A model generated the notes under the pieces. That model searched no databases, was not told the DNA's origin, and saw only the letters and a program-made list of their open reading frames with translations. Below are positions 59,177 through 64,000 of a DNA stretch of 64,000 bases, one piece after another (position 1 is the stretch's first letter; each line of letters starts with the position of its first letter). This DNA comes from an uncultured Clostridia bacterium. Its GTDB lineage: Bacteria; Bacillota; Clostridia; Christensenellales; CAG-917. The position numbers were made by a program, and so were the translations under genes. Where the stretch lies: assembly GCA_934233745.1 (NCBI GenBank), contig CAKQGN010000005.1, positions 46,254-110,253 of the forward strand, written 5' to 3'.

Positions 59177-60820
59177 ATGCAGAAATTCTCAAAACCGGAA
59201 TTAGAGGCAAAAAGCATTTTTGAGATGCGCGCTCTTGCAAAAGAGGTCGGTATAAGCGCGCCGACAAAAATGAACAAAGCGGAGCTTGTCGACATGGTTT
59301 TCAAAATCACCAACGGCGAGATAGAACCTCCGACCGCACCAAGACGCGGCCGTCCCAAAAAGTTTGCCGATGCAAACGAACAGATGCCCGCGGCAAAAGA
59401 CAAATCAACTCAAAACGATTCGCAAGCGGAGCAACTTCTCACTCCTTCACCCGCAAAAGTGGAAGAAAAAAGCGACGTCGCTCTTCCAAAAGGATTTGAA
59501 AGACCGAAATATCAACCCACTTTCCGCCAATTCGGGCAACAAAATCAAAAGCAGTATACGCAAAACGGTTTTCAGAACAATTACGGTCAAAAACAAAACA
59601 ATTTCCGCAATCAAAACCAAAGTCAACCTGCGCATGACAATACCATTGCCGAACGCAAAGAGTGTGACGATAGCGAGCAAATTCGTGAAGGATATCTTGA
59701 AATCAATCCCGACGGATACGGCTTTTTGCGTGTAAAAAACGGTGAATTCAACGAGATGGACGCATATGTGTCCGCAATGAAGATAAAACAATACGGCTTG
59801 CGCAGAGGCGACTATGTGACCTCGCTTTGCAAAAAAGTGCAAGAGGGCAGACCGTCTGCCGTCGTAAGCGTAACGACAATCAACGGAATAGATGCCGACA
59901 AAGTCGGAAAGCGTCCCAATTTCGACGATCTCGTGCCGATATATCCCGACGAACGCATCAGACTTGAAGTTTCTCCCAGAGAATACGCAACCCGCTGCAT
60001 CGATCTTGTATCTCCCATAGGAAAAGGACAAAGAGGTATCATTGTTTCGCCCCCGAAAGCAGGTAAAACAACGCTTCTTAAAATGATTGCAAGTTCCATT
60101 GCGACAAATTATCCCGACATCGAACTCAAAGTGCTTCTCATTGACGAGCGTCCCGAGGAAGTCACCGATATGCAACGCTCAATCAAGGGCGAAGTTGTCT
60201 ATTCGACGTTCGACGAACTGCCCGAACATCATACAAAAACGGCAGAAATGCTTTTGGATCGCGCAAAACGCCTTGTCGAGATGGGCAAAGACGTTGTGAT
60301 TTTGCTCGACTCTCTTACAAGACTTGCAAGAGCGTACAACCTCACGATTCCCCCGACGGGCAGAACACTCTCCGGCGGTATCGATCCCGGTGCATTGCAC
60401 AGCCCCAAACGCTTCTTCGGTTCGGCAAGAAACATAGAAAACGGCGGTTCGCTCACAATCATCGCAACCGCACTTGTCGACACAGGCAGCCGTATGGATG
60501 ACGTGATTTTTGAAGAGTTCAAAGGCACCGGCAACATGGAAATACACCTCGATCGCAGACTCAGCGAAAAGAGAATTTTCCCCGCAATCGACCTTGCAAA
60601 GAGTGGTACGAGAAAAGAAGAATTGCTCCTCACGCCGAGCGAACTGGAAGGCACGTGGGGTATCCGCAAACTTTTGTCGAATGCCGACAATGCCGAAGCA
60701 ACGGAAAATCTCATCAATATGATTGTCAAAACCTCATCGAACAAAGAGTTTATCGATCAACTCAATCTTCAACTTCGAGTGCTTGCCAAAGAGGGCTATA
60801 CCGTAAGAAGTCTGAAATAA
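59177..60820 (+). CDS. rho: Transcription termination factor Rho
   Basis: Hexameric RNA helicase of 547 residues. N-terminal Rho-N helix region (LEAKSIFEMRALAKEVGI), then an insertion of about 90 residues rich in Gln, Asn and Lys (residues 55-150). The RNA-binding cold-shock domain follows (EGYLEINPDGYGFLRVKNGE), then the ATPase: SPPKAGKTTLLKMIA, LIDERPEEVTDMQRS and ILLDSLTRLARAYN. RBS AGGAGAAAAGG. A small hairpin CGGAC-N7-GTCCG lies before it. Confidence 0.97.
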   Translation: MQKFSKPELEAKSIFEMRALAKEVGISAPTKMNKAELVDMVFKITNGEIEPPTAPRRGRPKKFADANEQMPAAKDKSTQNDSQAEQLLTPSPAKVEEKSDVALPKGFERPKYQPTFRQFGQQNQKQYTQNGFQNNYGQKQNNFRNQNQSQPAHDNTIAERKECDDSEQIREGYLEINPDGYGFLRVKNGEFNEMDAYVSAMKIKQYGLRRGDYVTSLCKKVQEGRPSAVVSVTTINGIDADKVGKRPNFDDLVPIYPDERIRLEVSPREYATRCIDLVSPIGKGQRGIIVSPPKAGKTTLLKMIASSIATNYPDIELKVLLIDERPEEVTDMQRSIKGEVVYSTFDELPEHHTKTAEMLLDRAKRLVEMGKDVVILLDSLTRLARAYNLTIPPTGRTLSGGIDPGALHSPKRFFGSARNIENGGSLTIIATALVDTGSRMDDVIFEEFKGTGNMEIHLDRRLSEKRIFPAIDLAKSGTRKEELLLTPSELEGTWGIRKLLSNADNAEATENLINMIVKTSSNKEFIDQLNLQLRVLAKEGYTVRSLK

Positions 60821-60895
60821 TCAAAGGTTACTCAAACAAAACGCCATTATTGTGTTTTTCGTGATTTAAGCAAAACAATGACGCATATACAATCA

Positions 60896-60924
60896 AAAAG
60901 GCAACTCGTACGAGTTGCCTTTTA
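60896..60924. terminator. Bidirectional terminator
   Basis: AAAAGGCAACTCGTACGAGTTGCCTTTT palindrome (quoted as 14-base half sites AAAAGGCAACTCGT / ACGAGTTGCCTTTT) between rho and the convergent CorC-like gene. Confidence 0.9.
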
Positions 60925-60939
60925 TCGTAAATGAAGACG

Positions 60940-62307
60940 TCATTCCTTGCTTTTTTCTTCATCCTTATCGTGTTTGTCAAATAGTCGGAATTTTTGTTCC
61001 TGTTCGTTTTCCTCGTTGACAGGGGGATTGATTTTAACTTTTACGTCTATAATCTTTCTTGCGGTGAGTTTGTTTACCGTCACGGTCAGATTTTTGAATT
61101 CAAACGATTGGGATTTTTTCGGGATTTCTCCGAACTGCTCTATAACCCATCCGCTCACGGTTTGCGAGTCGTATTTTTCGTTTTCGCTTTCGTCGATGTC
61201 GAATTGTTTGAAGAAATCGTCAAGTTCGGCTCTACCGTCTACGATGTAGTTTTCATCGTCGATTTTGGTGAAATAGTCGATCACTTCGTCGTGTTCGTCC
61301 CAAATTTCGCCGACAAGCTCCTCCAAAATATCCTCCAAAGTTACGATGCCCAGCGTTCCGCCGTATTCATCCACGACAACCGCCATATGCACCTTTTGTC
61401 GTTGCATACTTTTTAGCAGTGCGGAAATCTTCATATGTTCCGTCGCAACGGCAACCGGCGTTATGTAGTTTTTGATGTTTTTGTCGCCTTTTTCCAAAGC
61501 GGTGAAGAAGTCGATATTGTGAATCATGCCGATTATCTGATCGATCGAATCCTTGTAGACGGGAAGGCGAGAGTAGTTGTATTCAAGGAAAATCGCTTTG
61601 ATTTTGTCCATTGCCATGTTTGAGGGGACGGCAATGACGTTTACTCTGGGCACGAGAATGTCGGCAACTTCGCAGTCGTCAAATTCTATCGCGCTGGAAA
61701 TAAGCTCTTTTTCCTGCGAGTCGAGCGATCCGTCTTCTTGCGCTTCTTCTACCATAGAGAGCAATTCTTCTTCTGTTATCTTGTCGTCATCGCGAGATTT
61801 GAATATTTTGTTGAGCAAAAATTTTAATCCCGCAAAAACGATTGTGATAGGATAAAGAATCACCATAATTGCGCGGATAGGATATCCGAACGCCATACAA
61901 ATCTTTTCCGAATTTTCTTTTGCGATCATTTTGGGGGTGATCTCGCCGAATGTCAGAACAATAACCGTCGATACCGCAACCGACACGATGCCGCTGATTG
62001 CAGGATCTGAGATGACGTTTTCGAATATATTGTTGAAAAGCACCGAAAGCGTAATGTTTACGATGTTGTTGCCAACGAGTATGGTGGAGAGAAGCTTGTC
62101 GAACTTTTCAAGAAGTTTCAGCGCGTTTTGTGCGGATTTGTTTCCGCCTTGCGCTTTGAGCTTTAGTTTTGTTCTGTTGACTGAACTGTATGCGGTTTCG
62201 GTTGCCGAAAAAAATCCCGAAAACAAAACCAAAACAACTATAAATATTGACGATAAGATTGTACTGAGAGGGTCAGGGTCGGCGGCTGCGCCAAGTAGAT
62301 TGCCCAT
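60940..62307 (-). CDS. CNNM/CorC-family transporter (hemolysin C-like)
   Basis: Protein of 455 residues. N-terminal DUF21 membrane domain with three to four helices (SSIFIVVLVLFSGFFSATETAYSS is the typical start, quoted in part as GFFSATETAYSS), then two CBS domains (ADILVPRVNVIAVPSNM, RQKVHMAVVVDEYGGTLGIVT) and a C-terminal CorC/HlyC transporter-associated domain (DGRAELDDFFKQF). Family members are implicated in Mg2+ or Co2+ export. RBS GGAGT before ATG 62307. Confidence 0.92.
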   Translation of the reverse strand: MGNLLGAAADPDPLSTILSSIFIVVLVLFSGFFSATETAYSSVNRTKLKLKAQGGNKSAQNALKLLEKFDKLLSTILVGNNIVNITLSVLFNNIFENVISDPAISGIVSVAVSTVIVLTFGEITPKMIAKENSEKICMAFGYPIRAIMVILYPITIVFAGLKFLLNKIFKSRDDDKITEEELLSMVEEAQEDGSLDSQEKELISSAIEFDDCEVADILVPRVNVIAVPSNMAMDKIKAIFLEYNYSRLPVYKDSIDQIIGMIHNIDFFTALEKGDKNIKNYITPVAVATEHMKISALLKSMQRQKVHMAVVVDEYGGTLGIVTLEDILEELVGEIWDEHDEVIDYFTKIDDENYIVDGRAELDDFFKQFDIDESENEKYDSQTVSGWVIEQFGEIPKKSQSFEFKNLTVTVNKLTARKIIDVKVKINPPVNEENEQEQKFRLFDKHDKDEEKSKE

Positions 62308-62337
62308 AGATACTCCTATTTTAGATTTAATGCATCA

Positions 62338-62366
62338 ATAATATCATATAGTCTGAATTTTGTAAA
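62338..62366 (-). promoter_or_regulatory. Promoter of the CorC-like gene
   Basis: TTTACA (62361-62366), 17-base spacer, TATTAT (62338-62343) on the minus strand. Confidence 0.7.
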
Positions 62367-62556
62367 GATGTCATTTTATGTTGGCGGTACTGCGGCGTTT
62401 AAGCCCCTTCGATTTTTGCCGCCCATTCGATTTTATCTATATCGATTTCAATCTTTTGCCGCATATGGAGAAATTGCCATACTCATGTTCTTTGCCGCGT
62501 TCGGACAATTCCTTTTGGCTATTATGGATATTTCAAGTTGATTATTATATCCGATG

Positions 62557-62585
62557 TTGCAAACCGATACGACTTGTGTTATGAT
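62557..62585 (+). promoter_or_regulatory. Promoter of the zinc-ribbon protein gene
   Basis: TTGCAA (62557-62562), 17-base spacer, TATGAT (62580-62585). Confidence 0.75.
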
Positions 62586-62613
62586 AAATACATTAAAAAC
62601 GGAGAAGTATTGT

Positions 62614-63084
62614 ATGAATATAACTCAAAATAAGAAAGATTTGACAAAAACAGTGAAGGTTATACGCATTGTCTGGTGTTTTACAATCGTAATCGCCATT
62701 GTGTTTTTAGCACTCGGCATAAGTTCGCTTGTCAAAGCGGGCCCGTTCTTTGAAAACGAAAGCGAAGCATTGTTGCCCAAAAGCGGAGCTATTGCGATGA
62801 CCGTCATCGGTGCGATTTGCGCCATGATTACGATGTTTTTGACAATGTTCGGGTTTGTTGCGCCTATGATGACCAAACTCGCTCCCAAAATCAGCAGTGT
62901 GATGATCGACGCAAACAAAGAGAATCTTCAAACTATTGTTCGCGCCGTAAGCGATGCCACCAAATCCGAGCAAAACAACGCCGATGTCAAAGATGACGAC
63001 GTCGAATCTATGTTTTGCCATAACTGCGGGCAAAAAATCGCCAAGGATTCCGCTTTTTGTAAGCATTGCGGTGCAAAACAATAA
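62614..63084 (+). CDS. Small membrane protein with C-terminal zinc ribbon
   Basis: Protein of 156 residues. Two membrane helices (about 20-40, IVWCFTIVIAIVFLALGI; about 65-90, MTVIGAICAMITMFLTMF), an amphipathic linker, and a C-terminal zinc ribbon FCHNCGQKIAKDSAFCKHCGA with two CxxC pairs. Such proteins are widespread and uncharacterised. RBS CGGAG before ATG 62614; the upstream ATG at 62581 lacks one. Monocistronic. Confidence 0.85.
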   Translation: MNITQNKKDLTKTVKVIRIVWCFTIVIAIVFLALGISSLVKAGPFFENESEALLPKSGAIAMTVIGAICAMITMFLTMFGFVAPMMTKLAPKISSVMIDANKENLQTIVRAVSDATKSEQNNADVKDDDVESMFCHNCGQKIAKDSAFCKHCGAKQ

Positions 63085-63212
63085 TTGCCGTTGTCGCTTG
63101 CGGTTTTGAAACAAAATCACGGATATTTCTGATGTAACAAAAAACGGCATGCCTCCTTGCGTGGCGCATTGACTGTTTTTATATTTTTTAGCAAAATATG
63201 TCTGTCAACCGC

Positions 63213-63241
63213 TTGTCAAAATCGCTTCGGTGATATATAAT
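63213..63241 (+). promoter_or_regulatory. Strong promoter of a non-coding RNA candidate
   Basis: TTGTCA (63213-63218), 17-base spacer, TATAAT (63236-63241). No convincing coding start follows; predicted transcription start is about 63248. Confidence 0.8.
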
Positions 63242-63247
63242 CGTCAC

Positions 63248-63355
63248 GTTGGGTTTGATGGGGCAGTTCCCTGTGAACAGTTGGAGGAAATGGTTTTGTT
63301 TTCCATTGGCTTCCAACTGCCACCCACATGTAAAGCTCAAAATTTATATAGCTAT
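63248..63355 (+). ncRNA. Candidate structured non-coding RNA
   Basis: Downstream of a strong promoter, TGGGT (63250-63254) pairs with ACCCA (63322-63326). CAGTTGG (63278-63284) pairs with CCAACTG (63313-63319), and GGAAATGG/CCATT extends that stem to an apical U-rich loop. GGCAGTT (63262-63268) can instead pair with AACTGCC (63315-63321), so two folds exclude each other. Open frames on both strands are short and cut by the fold. A 6S-like regulatory RNA or a processed leader of tRNA-Ser are possible; identity is not established. Confidence 0.5.
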
Positions 63356-63356
63356 A

Positions 63357-63480
63357 CTTTCTGGAGAAGTCGAGTGCAATGGTACTACGTACCAAACACG
63401 CTCCTTCACCATCAATAACTTTCTGGAGAAGTTGGGTGTAATGGTACTGCGTACCAAACACGCTCCTTCGCCATCAATAA
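63357..63480 (+). repeat. Two 62-base tandem repeats leading into tRNA-Ser
   Basis: Units 63357-63418 and 63419-63480 share CTTTCTGGAGAAGT and CACGCTCCTTC, differing at about six bases. A third unit starts at 63481 and its GGAGAAG becomes the 5' end of tRNA-Ser. Each unit can fold: GGAG/CTCC, GTG/CAC and TGGTAC/GTACCA. Confidence 0.75.
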
Positions 63481-63486
63481 CTTTCT

Positions 63487-63579
63487 GGAGAAGTCGCCTA
63501 GTTTGGTCGAGGGCGCGCGACTGGAAATCGCGTAACCGTCAAAAGCGGTTCAAGAGTTCGAATCTCTTCTTCTCCGCCA
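63487..63579 (+). tRNA. tRNA-Ser (anticodon GGA)
   Basis: Class II tRNA of 93 nt with encoded CCA. Acceptor GGAGAAG/CUUCUCC, D-arm with GGUCGAGGG, anticodon stem GCGA/UCGC around CUGGAAA (anticodon GGA), a long variable arm CCGUCAAAAGCGG and T-arm AGAGUUCGAAUCUCU. Confidence 0.96.
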
Positions 63580-63584
63580 TTAGG

Positions 63585-63628
63585 GAATAATACGAACCCT
63601 GACGATAAGTTAGAGTTCGTATTATTCT
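63585..63628 (+). terminator. Terminator of tRNA-Ser
   Basis: GAATAATACGAAC pairs with GTTCGTATTATTC over a 17-base loop, followed by TTTTC. Confidence 0.85.
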
Positions 63629-63630
63629 TT

Positions 63631-63696
63631 TCTAACGAATATTTCGGCATAAAAGTCGATTTGAACGGCAAAAAGAAGAAACTGCCGGGCGTTTAA
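63631..63696 (+). pseudogene. Possible coding remnant
   Basis: A frame from about 63631 reads NEYFGIKVDLNGKKKKLPGV and stops at TAA 63694. It looks protein-like but has no start, ribosome site or length, and sits just after the tRNA-Ser terminator. It may be the tail of a gene broken by insertion or deletion at this tRNA. Confidence 0.3.
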
Positions 63697-63816
63697 TCGC
63701 TCGGCGTTGAAGTTATCTTTGAGTGACCTTTTTTATCCAAGTTTAAGTGAGTTGTTTGACGGGTGCCATTTAGGAATTTGAATAAAAAATTTTTATTTAG
63801 ATGAACAAAGAATTAC

Positions 63817-63845
63817 TTGCTATTATTCGCATTTTAGAATATAAT
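63817..63845 (+). promoter_or_regulatory. Promoter of the rightmost HTH gene
   Basis: TTGCTA (63817-63822), 17-base spacer, TATAAT (63840-63845). Confidence 0.75.
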
Positions 63846-63872
63846 ATAAGCAAGAATTTTTGAGGTGACGTT

Positions 63873-64000
63873 ATGTTAAGTTTTATATCTGCAAAAGAAG
63901 CCGCCGAAAAATGGAATATTTCGCAAAGACGTGTTTCCGTATTATGTAGTGAAAACAGAATAAACGGCGCAATGATGGTCGGTAATATGTGGATTATTCC
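63873..64000 (+). CDS. HTH (excisionase/MerR-like) protein, 5' part only
   Basis: First 42 residues of a gene that runs off the window: SFISAKEAAEKWNISQRRV, then VLCSENRINGAMMVG and MWIIP. This is the winged-helix domain seen at the N-terminus of excisionase-like and Fic- or restriction-associated proteins in gut Clostridia. RBS TGAGGTGA precedes ATG 63873. With the adjacent tRNA-Ser and gene remnant it suggests the left edge of an accessory element. Confidence 0.75.
   Translation, partial: MLSFISAKEAAEKWNISQRRVSVLCSENRINGAMMVGNMWII

Noticed and set aside
63216..63461. Minus-strand frame of 81 residues and plus-strand frame of 113 residues near tRNA-Ser
   Set aside because: Both cross the structured RNA candidate and the tandem repeats; a plus-strand promoter and RNA pairing explain the region better.

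Overview
The window is 64 kb of bacterial chromosome of moderate GC, densely packed with housekeeping genes. Gene order and content point to an endospore-forming, probably uncultured gut-type member of the Clostridia. Evidence includes the core string rpmF-plsX-rnc-smc-ftsY-ylxM-ffh-rpsP-khpA-rimM-trmD-rbgA-rnhB-yraN-rplS, a spore germination protease (gpr), a YlbJ-like sporulation membrane protein, a large Bacillus-type SRP RNA, and pta-ackA fermentation genes. Most genes have AGGAGG-like ribosome sites and near-consensus sigma-A promoters with 17-base spacers. Several genes use TTG starts (tmcAL, smc, lepA).

Layout. 0-10 kb: coiled-coil protein, hydroxyacid dehydrogenase, MgtC, FolD, a flavin/FeS enoate reductase, an alkaline-phosphatase-superfamily hydrolase, two-subunit aconitase X, aminotransferase. 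10-20 kb: ion permease, DegV, then a divergent cassette of a membrane-anchored secreted repeat protein facing a protein that joins an RNA polymerase alpha-CTD-like domain to WG repeats and a membrane-anchored subtilisin; then rpsT, gpr, murI. 20-31 kb: EF-G paralogue, SRP RNA, ABC exporter, tRNA-Gly, ileS and an operonic methyltransferase, RluA-type pseudouridine synthase. 31-36 kb: sigma-like protein, ylbJ, tmcAL, pta-ackA, rpmF. 36-53 kb: lipid, RNase III, SMC, SRP and ribosome-maturation genes, ending in rplS and a CBM/GT-C-like membrane lipoprotein. 53-63 kb: glycerophosphodiesterase, lepA, hemW, prs, metallo-hydrolase, rho, CorC-like protein, zinc-ribbon protein. 63-64 kb: a strongly promoted structured RNA candidate, tandem 62-base repeats, tRNA-Ser(GGA), and the start of an HTH gene that runs off the window, which looks like the edge of an accessory region.

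The SRP pathway is unusually complete here (SRP RNA, ffh, ylxM, ftsY), next to ribosome biogenesis genes, so the window is mainly a translation and secretion region.

The most interesting structure is not a gene. Four copies of a two-stem element of about 110-127 bases sit directly at the stop codons of the EF-G paralogue (two abutting copies), rpmF and ftsY. Their stems differ in sequence but keep pairing, while the junctions and the apical loop are conserved. This looks like an undescribed 3'-UTR RNA family. Other intergenic sequence (36.3-36.8 kb and 42.5-43.3 kb) is filled with dispersed repeats and arrays of mini-hairpins spaced by GATATC-like linkers.
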